Below are positions 1 to 6,732 of a DNA stretch of 8,471 nt, in pieces. The notes below the pieces were generated by a model, which saw only the letters and a list, made by a program, of their open reading frames with translations, was not told the DNA's origin and did no database searches. Where the stretch lies: assembly GCA_025352435.1 (NCBI GenBank), contig JANXTN010000072.1, forward strand, positions 1 to 8,471, given 5' to 3'. Within the stretch, counting starts at the first letter, position 1. Each line of letters starts with the position of its first letter. The translations under genes were made by a program, and so were the position numbers. Origin of the DNA: Ferruginibacter sp. (GTDB lineage Bacteria > Bacteroidota > Bacteroidia > Chitinophagales > Chitinophagaceae).

Positions 1-67
1 GCCGTGGAGAAATAATTTCTAATAAAGATGAGTTCCTTTGTTACATCAATCTTTACAGATTAAAAAT

Positions 68-1774
68 CTACATTTCTCCTTTCACAAAATCCATCAACAC
101 TTTAATTTTCTCCGGACTAAAATCAAATTCCAATCCTGCCGCTTTGTATAGTCCCGGTAAAGTTTTGGTGCCGCCAAGGCTTAATGCATAAGAATATTTA
201 TCAAGTGCCTTTTCAGCATTTTGCTTGTACTGCATCCACATACCAATAGCGCCCAATTGTGCAATGCCATACTCTATATAATAAAACGGCACTTCAAATA
301 AATGCAACTGACGCTGCCAAGCATTGTTTCTAAACTCTTCCAAGCCGCTGTACTCAATCACAGCATCTGTAAATTCGGCAACTATTGTAACCCATGCAGT
401 TGTGCGCTCCTCATGTGAATGCGTTGGGTTTTCGTATACCCAATGCTGAAATTTATCTATGATCGCTATCCATGGAAAAATCGTAATTACTCTTTCCAGT
501 TGGTGCTCCTTGGCTCTTGCCAAGTCATCCACATTGTCAAAAAATGTTTCCCAATAATCCATGCTGAAAAGTTCCATCGCCATACTTGCCACTTCGGCAA
601 TTTCCATAGGGTATTCTTTAAAACCATTAAGTTGTAATGGATGTGCAAGAAAAGAATGTACAGCATGCCCACCTTCGTGTACCATTGTTGTAACATCATG
701 CATTTGCCCTGCCGCATTCATAAAAATAAATGGTGCACCACTTTCTGCAAGTGGACAATTATATCCCCCCGGAGATTTGCCTTTTCTGCTTTCCAGATCC
801 AGGTGCTGCATCTCTTTCATGCGCTGCAGACACTCGCCAAAAAACGGACGCAGTTTCGTAAAACACTCTACAGATTTATTCAACAACTCTTCCCCCGTTT
901 TAAACGGACGAAGGGGCGTAGTGCCCGCAGGCTCTGCATCTAAGTCCCATGGACGAAGTGCATCTAACCCAAGTTTTTCTTTTTTCTTTTTATAAATTTC
1001 ATTTACAAGGGGCATTACATGTTGCTTTACTGCATCATGAAATTGAAAGCAATCTTCTTTTGTATAATCAAACCGGCCAAGCTCCTTGAATCGGTAGTCC
1101 CGGTAGTTATCAAAGCCTGCATTGGTGGCTTCATTGTTACGCAGTACAATCAATTTATCATACAACTCATCCAGCTTCTCTTTGTCTTCAAGCCTGCGTT
1201 GCTGTATTTTAAAATATACTTCTTCCCTTAAATTCCTATCCTCATTTTCTAAAAATTTTGCAGCTTGTTGCAAAGTATAATCTTCCCCATTTACAGTCAC
1301 CATCATGGCACCTGTAATTTGTCCAAACTGTTGCTGCAACACAGCAATTTCGGCCTGTATAGGAATATTTTCTTCCCTAAAAAGCTCCACATTTTTCTGT
1401 GTACTTCTTATGTATGTATGGTAAGTTTCTGCATCCAACTCTTTCAAAAATGGCGAAGCCAGCAATTTTCTATTTAGCGCATCGCTGTATGGTTGCACCT
1501 TTGGTTGTATCTCCATGCAAAAGAAATTAAACGCCTCTTCTAACGCAGGGTTTTCATTGTCGCATGTCATTTTTATTTGTCGCCAGCACGCATCTTCATT
1601 CACCACGGCTTCTATTTCACTCAAGTCCAACAACCATTGTTCTAGGATTGCCTTATCAGTAATTTCTCTTTCAACCAATAATTTAAAATAAGGCTCCAAA
1701 CCTTCCCAATCCGTTACCGTAAATTCTTTCGGAAGAAAATGCCTTTCCAATTTTTTTATATCTGATGTGTACAT
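68..1774 (-). CDS. M3-family zinc oligoendopeptidase
   Basis: Intact 568-residue metallopeptidase of the thimet oligopeptidase/PepF clan, expected to cut short peptides in the cytoplasm; there is no signal peptide. The zinc site is visible as HEGGH at residues 366-370, with E367 the catalytic base, and the probable third ligand is E394 in the EVAS motif about 28 residues later, the spacing known for M3 enzymes. Upstream is the PGGYNCPLAESGAPFIFMN segment (335-353), and downstream PFYYIEYGIAQ (496-506), which carries the tyrosines that line the active site in this family. The N-terminal ~200 residues are helical and charged, as in PepF-type proteins. Length is normal for the Bacteroidota M3 oligoendopeptidases of about 560-570 residues. 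The ATG at 1774 leaves no room for missing N-terminal sequence and is preceded by a 7-base repeat rather than a Shine-Dalgarno. It stands alone, with no operon partner in view. The family call is firm; the exact substrate is unknown. Confidence 0.95.
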   Translation of the reverse strand: MYTSDIKKLERHFLPKEFTVTDWEGLEPYFKLLVEREITDKAILEQWLLDLSEIEAVVNEDACWRQIKMTCDNENPALEEAFNFFCMEIQPKVQPYSDALNRKLLASPFLKELDAETYHTYIRSTQKNVELFREENIPIQAEIAVLQQQFGQITGAMMVTVNGEDYTLQQAAKFLENEDRNLREEVYFKIQQRRLEDKEKLDELYDKLIVLRNNEATNAGFDNYRDYRFKELGRFDYTKEDCFQFHDAVKQHVMPLVNEIYKKKKEKLGLDALRPWDLDAEPAGTTPLRPFKTGEELLNKSVECFTKLRPFFGECLQRMKEMQHLDLESRKGKSPGGYNCPLAESGAPFIFMNAAGQMHDVTTMVHEGGHAVHSFLAHPLQLNGFKEYPMEIAEVASMAMELFSMDYWETFFDNVDDLARAKEHQLERVITIFPWIAIIDKFQHWVYENPTHSHEERTTAWVTIVAEFTDAVIEYSGLEEFRNNAWQRQLHLFEVPFYYIEYGIAQLGAIGMWMQYKQNAEKALDKYSYALSLGGTKTLPGLYKAAGLEFDFSPEKIKVLMDFVKGEM

Positions 1775-1778
1775 AATT

Positions 1779-1820
1779 CAGTATTGAGTAGTGAGATTTT
1801 AGTATTGAGAATTAGTGCTT
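1779..1820. repeat. degenerate 7-base tandem repeat upstream of the M3 peptidase
   Basis: Reading from 1779 in steps of seven gives cagtatt, gagtagt, gagattt, tagtatt, gagaatt, agtgctt. The nonamer AGTATTGAG occurs at 1780-1788 and again at 1801-1809, exactly 21 bases (three units) apart. The array starts only a few bases upstream of the peptidase start codon, so it would lie in the leader or promoter of that gene. Its AGATTTTAG core (1794-1802) reappears twice upstream of the DsbA-like gene at 7863-7878. The role is unknown; it may be a simple-sequence intergenic repeat without function. Confidence 0.55.
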
Positions 1821-1885
1821 GGGGCTTTGAGGAGTTGCGCTTTTTTCAGCAGTAGTTCGGGCTATTCGTTGCAAGTCCTCGTTTC

Positions 1886-1899
1886 TCCGCCAAGGCGGA
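1886..1899. repeat. 14-base near-palindrome TCCGCC-AA-GGCGGA
   Basis: Perfect 6-base arms around a central AA. Too tight a loop for a stable hairpin without opening the inner pairs, so it could equally be a cruciform or a two-fold protein-binding site. It is the first element of the hairpin cluster. Confidence 0.6.
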
Positions 1900-1903
1900 T
1901 TCA

Positions 1904-1931
1904 CTGCGGGCTTTCCACTGCTATCCCGCAG
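1904..1931. repeat. hairpin CTGCGGG / CCCGCAG
   Basis: Perfect 7-base arms at 1904-1910 and 1925-1931 enclose a 14-base loop. There is no T-run on either side, so it does not look like an intrinsic terminator. It resembles a REP-type hairpin. Confidence 0.6.
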
Positions 1932-1974
1932 CCCTTCAGCATTATATCTCTGTTTATCTTCTATTGTGTTATTC

Positions 1975-2021
1975 ACCATTGGGTGCGCCTTGGTTATCCT
2001 CCATGGGCTACGCCCAATGGT
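1975..2021. repeat. inverted repeat ACCATTGGG / CCCAATGGT
   Basis: Perfect 9-base arms at 1975-1983 and 2013-2021. The pairing continues inward imperfectly (TGCGCC against GGCTACG) around a loop that itself contains the palindrome CCATGG. Confidence 0.6.
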
Positions 2022-2031
2022 TATACAATTT

Positions 2032-2048
2032 GAACTCCTTCGGGATTC
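2032..2048. repeat. small imperfect hairpin with TTC loop
   Basis: Arms GAACTCC and GGGATTC pair with one mismatch and one G-T wobble around a TTC loop (2039-2041). Weak alone; listed because it continues the hairpin series. Confidence 0.35.
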
Positions 2049-2100
2049 ATTAGAAACCTAAACAACTTTACTTTCATCTCCCAATCAATCTTCGCCATTG

Positions 2101-2138
2101 CCTCCCCTCGGGGGAGGATAGGAGAGGCTTTCCCTCTC
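2101..2138 (-). terminator. tandem hairpins just beyond the DUF5606 stop codon
   Basis: Two adjacent stems: CCTCCCC/GGGGAGG with a 3-base loop (2101-2117) and GAGAGG/CCTCTC with a 5-base loop (2122-2138). They begin about 24 bases beyond the stop of the minus-strand DUF5606 gene, where a transcript end or 3' protecting structure would be expected. Neither is followed by a T-run on the minus strand, so this is not a classical Rho-independent terminator, and the pair may simply be part of the repeat cluster. The inverted repeats are plainly visible; their role as a terminator is a guess. Confidence 0.3.
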
Positions 2139-2161
2139 AACGAATGTTAGGAGTGGTTCCT

Positions 2162-2698
2162 CTATGCCATCTTTCTCGGACTATTTATTTTCTTCGCAGG
2201 ACCACTTTTTATTGCCGCAGCTTTCGGTGTTACTGTTTTTGCTGTCACTTTCTTTTCTGCAGGTATTGCAGTTTTTTCTTCACCTTCTACTTCTTCATCA
2301 CCCGCAACATGTTCAGATAATTTAATTTCCACTTCTGCTTTTTCAAGAATGTCAAACCATTTTACCATCTTCTTCATATCGCTTGCATAAACTCTTTCAA
2401 AGTCCATATCGGGATACACTTTTTCAAAATATGCTTTCACAGCTTTTGTATCTGCTTTGGCATCAGGTTTAACCTCCTTGCTTTCTTTCATAGCCTTAAA
2501 AACATCAACCAAATTCACGTTATCCGTTACTGTAAATATTTCTATGCTTTCTAAGTGAGAAAAACTATGAATACGATTGCTTACAAACTTGGTTGATTTA
2601 TCTTCCAGCGAACGAACAATCCCACCATCAGCCTTTGAAGATACCAACTCATATAAACCCCCAAGACCGGTTACAGATACTATTTTATTATAGCTCAT
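2162..2698 (-). CDS. DUF5606-type conserved Bacteroidota protein
   Basis: A 178-residue soluble protein. The N-terminus (MSYNKIVSVTGLGGLYELVS) and the following SLEDKSTKF segment match the pattern I associate with DUF5606, a protein of unknown function found widely in Bacteroidota. A compact mixed alpha/beta core spans about residues 1-133, including a YPDMDFERVYASDMKKMVKWF stretch (95-115) typical of that family. The remainder is a low-complexity tail: an acidic patch (about 134-142) followed by a Lys/Ala/Pro-rich basic stretch to the end. Translation could also begin at an ATG at 2743, but the added 15 residues do not look conserved, so the ATG at 2698 is preferred. It is divergent from the outer-membrane protein gene. 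No enzymatic motif, signal peptide or membrane segment is seen; the function is unknown. Confidence 0.8.
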   Translation of the reverse strand: MSYNKIVSVTGLGGLYELVSSKADGGIVRSLEDKSTKFVSNRIHSFSHLESIEIFTVTDNVNLVDVFKAMKESKEVKPDAKADTKAVKAYFEKVYPDMDFERVYASDMKKMVKWFDILEKAEVEIKLSEHVAGDEEVEGEEKTAIPAEKKVTAKTVTPKAAAIKSGPAKKINSPRKMA

Positions 2699-2852
2699 AT
2701 AATACAAAAATTTAGGATCGCAATTTAAGGGAGAAAAAGGCAAAAATTGCCAAGCCGTTTTTTGTTTACCTTATTTAACAAAAACAAAGTATCATCCATG
2801 CGAATGTTTCATAACTAATGCATCGTCTAATGGGTACAAAGAAAAGTTTTAT
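2699..2852. promoter_or_regulatory. divergent intergenic region, promoters expected
   Basis: These 154 bases separate the starts of the minus-strand DUF5606 gene and the plus-strand outer-membrane protein gene, so both promoters should lie here. I searched for the Bacteroidota consensus (TTTG, 19-21 bases, TAnnTTTG) on both strands and found no good match. One exact inverted repeat is present, GGCAA-AAA-TTGCC at 2739-2751, 41-53 bases upstream of the DUF5606 start, which could be an operator. The leader before 2853 has no Shine-Dalgarno sequence. Confidence 0.4.
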
Positions 2853-5723
2853 ATGAAGTCAATTGTAGTTTTTGCGCTGTTTTTAACAGCTTTTTCAAAT
2901 GTAGTATGGGCACAAAATGCCGGCGTAAAAGGAGGTGTAAATGATAGAACAGACCGTAAGCCAATTGTAGCAGCAACAGTATCGTTATTAAAGCAGCGTG
3001 ATTCTTCCGTTGTATCTACCACAATTACGAGCGCCACAGGAGCATTTTCATTTCTTAATTTACCGGCAGATAACTTTATTGTAAAAGTGAACGCTTCTAA
3101 TTATCAGGAGTTTATTTCCTTTATTACCCTAAGAGATACTGTAAGAATTTTATCGGATTTTGGTTTAGACAGACAGAATAAAGATTTATCTACTGTAACC
3201 GTTGTAGCAAGAACTCCACCTGTGGTTGTAAAAGGTGACACTTCACAATTTAGTGCTAGCCAATATAAAGTGAACCCAGATGCAACTACTGAGGACCTTA
3301 TTAAAAAGATGCCAGGCATTACCGTAGCAAAGGACGGAACGGTAACAGCACAGGGAGAAACAGTAAAAAAAGTAACCATTGATGGTAAAGATTTTTTTGG
3401 CGATGATGCATCTGCAGCATTAAAAAACTTACCATCTGAAGTTGTTGATAAAATTCAGGTTTTTGATAGATTAAGCGATCAATCCAGATTAACGGGTATT
3501 GATGATGGTAACTCTACAAAAGCAATAAATGTTGTTACAAAAGCAGGTTTAAAAAACGGCAGGTTTGGAAGAGTGTTTGCAGGGTACGGTACAGATGACA
3601 GATACAATGCAGGTGGCAACGTAAGTTTTTTTAAAGGCAACAGACGTTTATCATTGGTTGGAAATTTTAATAACATTAACCAACAAAACTTTGCCTCGCA
3701 AGATTTGCTTGGCTTGACTAGCAGTGGTGGTAACAGAGGCGGTGGTGGCGGACCACAAGGTGGTGGTCGTTGGAACGGTGGTGGCGGTGGCGATTTTAAT
3801 GTTGGTCAGTCAAATGGTATCAGCAGAACAAACGCAGCAGGTTTAAATTTCAGTAATCAATATGGCAAGAAGGTAAGTTTCGCAGGAAGTTATTTTTACA
3901 ACCAAAGTAAAAACACAAATCAGTCTACAACCACAAGAGAAACATTCTTAGGCGGGCCTGATACCAGTCTTTTTACAAAACAAATCAGTAATTCCGTCAC
4001 CAACAATACAAACAATAGAATCAATTTAAGATTAGAATACACAATAGATTCAAGTAACAGTTTGTTTATTATACCAAGTTTTAATTTCCAACAAAACAAC
4101 AGCACTTCATTTTCAGATTATAAAAGTTATTATGGAGCAAGAGGGGGCGGCGCTGTTTATGATACTGCCAATACATCTTTAGGAAAAAACACATCGGACA
4201 GAACGGGTTATAATATTCGTAACAGTATTTTATTCCGTCATGCATTTCTCAAAAAAGGAAGATCTATTTCTTTTGGATTAAATAATACTTTTAATAAAAA
4301 CAATGCTGAGAGCATTTCTAATGCGGATTACAGGTATTTCAAAAACACGGGAATTACTGATTCGCTCCAAAACCAATTTTACGACAATGCAAGTAATGGA
4401 TATACTATTGGCGGAACCATTGCTTATACTGAACCTTTAAGCAAGAAAGCGCAGTTGCAATTTGACTACAATCCTTCTATACAAAAAAACGATGCAGACC
4501 AGCAGGCTTTTAAGTTTGATGGCCAAAAATATTCAAATCTTGATCAATCACTTTCAAACAAATTCAATAATACCATTACAACCAATAATGCAGGTGTAAC
4601 TTATAGGTTTGTACCAGATAGAGATAATATGTTTTCTGTCGGTGTGAGTTACCAGAAATCAAAATTGGAAAGTGACAGGACATTCCCAACCAAAACCAAT
4701 GTCAATCAATCCTTCTCTGATGTTTTACCAAACTTGATGTGGAGAAAAAAGATTTCTGCAGCATCTAATATCCGGATATTTTATAGAACATCTACCAACT
4801 TTCCTTCTGTGAACCAACTGCAGGATGTTGTAAATCAAAGTAACCAATTGGTGGTAAGCACCGGTAATCCGGCACTAAAACAATCGTACACACAATTTAT
4901 TGCTACAAGATATAGCTATACAAATTCTAAAACGAGCAAAAGCTTTTTTGCAAACTTATTTTTGCAAACTGCAGGCAATTATATAACTAGTGCAACCTAT
5001 ATACCCAAGGCCGATTCTATCATACAAAATGGTATAAAACTTCAAAAAGGATCTCAGCTTACGAAACCTGTAAACTTAAACGGATATAGAAGTGCACGTA
5101 CATTTTTTACTTACAGCATGCCGCTTAAATTTATTAAAACCAACTTAAATTTAAACGCAGGTTTTGCCTACACCCGCCTCCCGGGTCTGGCTAATAATGT
5201 AAATATTGTGACCAATAATATTGTTTATAATACTGGTGTTGTATTAGCAAGTAACATTAATGAATTTGTGGATTTTAACTTATCATACAATGCTAATTTT
5301 AACCGGACTTCAGGCAATGGTAGTGGAAATAATAATTACATAAACCAGGCTGTAGGCGCTCAAATAAATCTGCTAAGCAAAACCGGTTGGTTTGTACAAA
5401 ATGATGTATCGTACCAAGCTAACTCCGGCTTAAGTGCAGGCTTTAACCAAAAGTACAGTTTGTGGAATGCGGCTATTGGTAAAAAATTTTTAAAGAATAA
5501 AGTGGGTGAATTAAAGCTATCTGTATTTGACCTTTTAAAACAGAACCAAAGTATTATTAGAACAGTAGATGCGAGATATATTGAAGATGCACAAAACCAG
5601 GTTTTGCAGCAATATTTTCTTTTAACCTTTACTTACAATCTTAAAAATTTTGGTGTAGCAGCAAAGCCTACCGGAAGGAGAGAAAATGGTGAAGGCGGTT
5701 ATAGAGGCGGGCCAGGGTTTTAA
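2853..5723 (+). CDS. TonB-receptor-like outer-membrane beta-barrel protein (PF14905 type)
   Basis: A 956-residue outer-membrane protein. Residues 1-20 form a signal peptide, with probable cleavage after VWA before Q21. Residues ~22-110 are a carboxypeptidase-regulatory-like beta-sandwich (PIVAATVSLL, TSATGAFSFLNLP). Residues ~115-232 form a plug-like domain, with MPGITVAKDGTVTAQGE (163-179), IDGKDFFGDD (176-185) and the end motif KAINVVTK (233-ending region). The rest is a long barrel of alternating aromatic, Asn- and Ser-rich strands ending in aromatic F956, as in the outer-membrane beta-barrel family PF14905. A glycine-rich insert lies at 292-313 and a glycine-rich tail closes the protein. 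It lacks the SusC signature and no SusD gene adjoins it, so it is probably not a polysaccharide-utilisation receptor; its cargo is unknown. A sigma factor gene set follows on the same strand about 100 bases downstream, suggesting a regulatory link. Confidence 0.9.
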   Translation: MKSIVVFALFLTAFSNVVWAQNAGVKGGVNDRTDRKPIVAATVSLLKQRDSSVVSTTITSATGAFSFLNLPADNFIVKVNASNYQEFISFITLRDTVRILSDFGLDRQNKDLSTVTVVARTPPVVVKGDTSQFSASQYKVNPDATTEDLIKKMPGITVAKDGTVTAQGETVKKVTIDGKDFFGDDASAALKNLPSEVVDKIQVFDRLSDQSRLTGIDDGNSTKAINVVTKAGLKNGRFGRVFAGYGTDDRYNAGGNVSFFKGNRRLSLVGNFNNINQQNFASQDLLGLTSSGGNRGGGGGPQGGGRWNGGGGGDFNVGQSNGISRTNAAGLNFSNQYGKKVSFAGSYFYNQSKNTNQSTTTRETFLGGPDTSLFTKQISNSVTNNTNNRINLRLEYTIDSSNSLFIIPSFNFQQNNSTSFSDYKSYYGARGGGAVYDTANTSLGKNTSDRTGYNIRNSILFRHAFLKKGRSISFGLNNTFNKNNAESISNADYRYFKNTGITDSLQNQFYDNASNGYTIGGTIAYTEPLSKKAQLQFDYNPSIQKNDADQQAFKFDGQKYSNLDQSLSNKFNNTITTNNAGVTYRFVPDRDNMFSVGVSYQKSKLESDRTFPTKTNVNQSFSDVLPNLMWRKKISAASNIRIFYRTSTNFPSVNQLQDVVNQSNQLVVSTGNPALKQSYTQFIATRYSYTNSKTSKSFFANLFLQTAGNYITSATYIPKADSIIQNGIKLQKGSQLTKPVNLNGYRSARTFFTYSMPLKFIKTNLNLNAGFAYTRLPGLANNVNIVTNNIVYNTGVVLASNINEFVDFNLSYNANFNRTSGNGSGNNNYINQAVGAQINLLSKTGWFVQNDVSYQANSGLSAGFNQKYSLWNAAIGKKFLKNKVGELKLSVFDLLKQNQSIIRTVDARYIEDAQNQVLQQYFLLTFTYNLKNFGVAAKPTGRRENGEGGYRGGPGF
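3726..3791 (+). repeat. glycine-codon-rich low-complexity tract inside the outer-membrane protein gene
   Basis: Runs of GGT/GGC codons encode residues 292-313 with interspersed N, R, P, Q and W. It sits between early barrel strands, so it probably forms a flexible loop. Repeated GGTGG units make it prone to slippage in multiples of three, which would change loop length without breaking the frame. Confidence 0.7.
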
Positions 5724-5820
5724 TAAATTTGTTTAGGAATGTTTAGAGTACCGTCTATAAATTACTATATAAAAATATTAATTTGTTGTAAGTACCTTTA
5801 AATGAAATAAATTAATTTTT
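5724..5820 (+). promoter_or_regulatory. short AT-rich gap before the sigma factor gene
   Basis: The 97 bases between the outer-membrane protein stop and the sigma factor start hold no stem-loop with a T-run, so read-through into the sigma gene is possible. TGTTTAG occurs twice exactly ten bases apart (5730-5736 and 5740-5746), and AGTACC twice 44 bases apart (5747-5752 and 5791-5796). TACCTTTA at 5793-5800 is one base off the Bacteroidota -7 element TAnnTTTG, but no matching TTTG is placed 19-21 bases before it. A promoter of its own is plausible but unproven. Confidence 0.3.
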
Positions 5821-6387
5821 TTGAATCAGCAGGCCATAATTGATACAACACAAAATGCTGAAGAAAATTTTGCAAGCATTGTAAATTACCGCCAACAAAT
5901 GGTTTACAATACTGCACTAGGGATTGTTCAAAATGAAGAAGACGCAGAAGACATAACACAGGAAGTTTTTTTAAAAATATATGAGGGGTTGCAAAATTTT
6001 AGAAATGAATCCAGCTTATCCACCTGGATATATAGAATAACAATTACCACTTCTTTGGATTTTGAAAAACAGAAGAAAAGACAAAAAAGGGGCGGCCTAA
6101 TGCAACGGGTTTTTGGTTTTAATGAAGCAACTGAGAAACCGGATTTTTTTCATCCAGGCGTGGCACTTGATAAAAAAGAAGATGCAGCTGTACTATTTAT
6201 GGCTATAAAAAAATTGCCTGAAAAACAGAGAACTGCTTTTATATTACACAAAATAGAAGGACTAACAAATAATGATATAGCGAGCATGATGGATTCCACT
6301 TTATTAGCAGTAGAATCTTTACAGGTAAGGGCAAAAAATAACCTCAGAAACTACCTGAAAGATTACTATGAAAAGTATTTTAAGTAA
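5821..6387 (+). CDS. ECF-type RNA polymerase sigma factor
   Basis: A 188-residue sigma-70-family factor of extracytoplasmic-function type. Region 2 lies at about residues 17-90: VYNTALGIVQNEEDAEDITQEVFLKI carries the core-binding DAEDITQEVF motif (41-50), and STWIYRI (67-73) is the typical promoter-melting segment. A variable linker covers ~90-120, and region 4 ~122-178 (KLPEKQRTAFILHKIEGLTNNDIASMM), whose helix-turn-helix reads the -35-type element. The start is notable: an in-frame TGA at 5803-5805 rules out any upstream ATG, and the first in-frame ATG (residue 28) would cut into region 2, so the TTG at 5821 is the most likely start. It is followed after 15 bases by a small membrane protein, its probable anti-sigma partner, and then by a Spy-like gene, likely one operon. 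Its target promoters cannot be read from this window. Confidence 0.92.
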   Translation: MNQQAIIDTTQNAEENFASIVNYRQQMVYNTALGIVQNEEDAEDITQEVFLKIYEGLQNFRNESSLSTWIYRITITTSLDFEKQKKRQKRGGLMQRVFGFNEATEKPDFFHPGVALDKKEDAAVLFMAIKKLPEKQRTAFILHKIEGLTNNDIASMMDSTLLAVESLQVRAKNNLRNYLKDYYEKYFK

Positions 6388-6402
6388 AATAATTTGTCTG
6401 TT

Positions 6403-6732
6403 ATGAATAATAAAATTGAAAATATTTTAAACAGTATTGATGGAATTGAGAAGGCAAATCCTCAGCCTTTTTTACTTACGAGAGTAACTGCCCGAATCAA
6501 TGCTGCTAACGCTGCGCCTGAAAATATTTGGTACAAAATTGCTTTTTATATAAAAAAACCTTTAGTCGCTTTTTCAGCAATCATGTTGTTGGTATTGATA
6601 AACATATTTGTAATAAAAAGCATTAAACATAGAAGTGATTTGGAGAATCTTGCGAAAAACACGAATAACCAAAGATATGATTTCGCTATAAATGTATCTG
6701 TAATGTATGATATAGAAAATCAGGAGCCATAA
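6403..6732 (+). CDS. small single-pass membrane protein, putative anti-sigma factor
   Basis: A 109-residue protein. Residues 1-50 are predicted cytoplasmic, with a SIDGIEKANPQPFLLTRVTARI stretch (11-32) of the kind I associate with short proteins encoded next to sigma factors in Bacteroidota. One hydrophobic helix follows (about 53-71, PLVAFSAIMLLVLINIFV), flanked by lysines, then a short outside tail. The layout, a cytoplasmic N-terminus, one membrane span and an extracytoplasmic tail directly after an ECF sigma gene, is that of a membrane anti-sigma factor. It has no HxxxCxxC zinc anti-sigma motif and no cysteine at all. A TTG nine bases upstream (6394) is in frame, but the ATG at 6403 is preferred. 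Its stop codon overlaps the next start (TAATG), implying translational coupling. Membrane topology is clear; the anti-sigma role is inferred from position. Confidence 0.75.
   Translation: MNNKIENILNSIDGIEKANPQPFLLTRVTARINAANAAPENIWYKIAFYIKKPLVAFSAIMLLVLINIFVIKSIKHRSDLENLAKNTNNQRYDFAINVSVMYDIENQEP

Larger units (their letters stand above)
1821..2161. repeat. gene-free gap filled with successive hairpins (composite intergenic repeat)
   Basis: No convincing gene lies here. The plus-strand open frame across 1815-2033 has no protein-like composition and is built from the hairpins. Unlike the AT-rich flanks, parts are GC-rich: 34 of 60 bases at 1861-1920 are G or C by hand count. At least six inverted repeats follow one another: 1886-1899, 1904-1931, 1975-2021, 2032-2048, 2101-2117 and 2122-2138. 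The style (CTGCGGG...CCCGCAG, ACCATTGGG...CCCAATGGT, CTCC-TTC-GGG, CCTCCCC...GGGGAGG) resembles short hairpin repeats scattered between genes in many Bacteroidota genomes, which I know as a general impression and cannot verify here. They lie between two minus-strand genes, downstream of the DUF5606 gene and upstream of the peptidase. Confidence 0.6.

Noticed and set aside
1..67. Possible end of a gene at the left edge (reading GCC GTG GAG AAA TAA, or other short frames).
   Set aside because: Fifteen bases cannot support a gene call and every frame is short on both strands. The 67 bases are left as intergenic.
561..995. Plus-strand open frame of 144 codons opposite the M3 peptidase, with others at 419-637, 641-943, 1019-1231 and 1265-1477.
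   Set aside because: They lie antisense to a clearly real, family-matching peptidase gene and their proteins are Cys/Phe/Ser-rich with no recognisable domain.
1815..2033. Plus-strand open frame of 72 codons in the large intergenic gap.
   Set aside because: It is made of the hairpin repeats, has no domain-like composition and no credible leader.
2699..2743. Longer start for the DUF5606-type protein at 2743 (15 extra residues).
   Set aside because: The extension does not look like the family N-terminus, which begins at the MSYNKI residues encoded from 2698.
2786..2792. Minus-strand TACTTTG as a -7 element for the DUF5606 gene.
   Set aside because: The spacing inside the element is one base short of TAnnTTTG and no -33 TTTG or TTG is at the right distance.
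5793..5800. TACCTTTA as the -7 element of a Bacteroidota promoter for the sigma gene.
   Set aside because: It differs from TAnnTTTG in the last base, and no TTTG lies 19-21 bases upstream; kept only as a weak note.
6394..6402. TTG start three codons upstream for the anti-sigma candidate.
   Set aside because: An ATG at 6403 is available and begins a natural-looking MNNKIENIL N-terminus.
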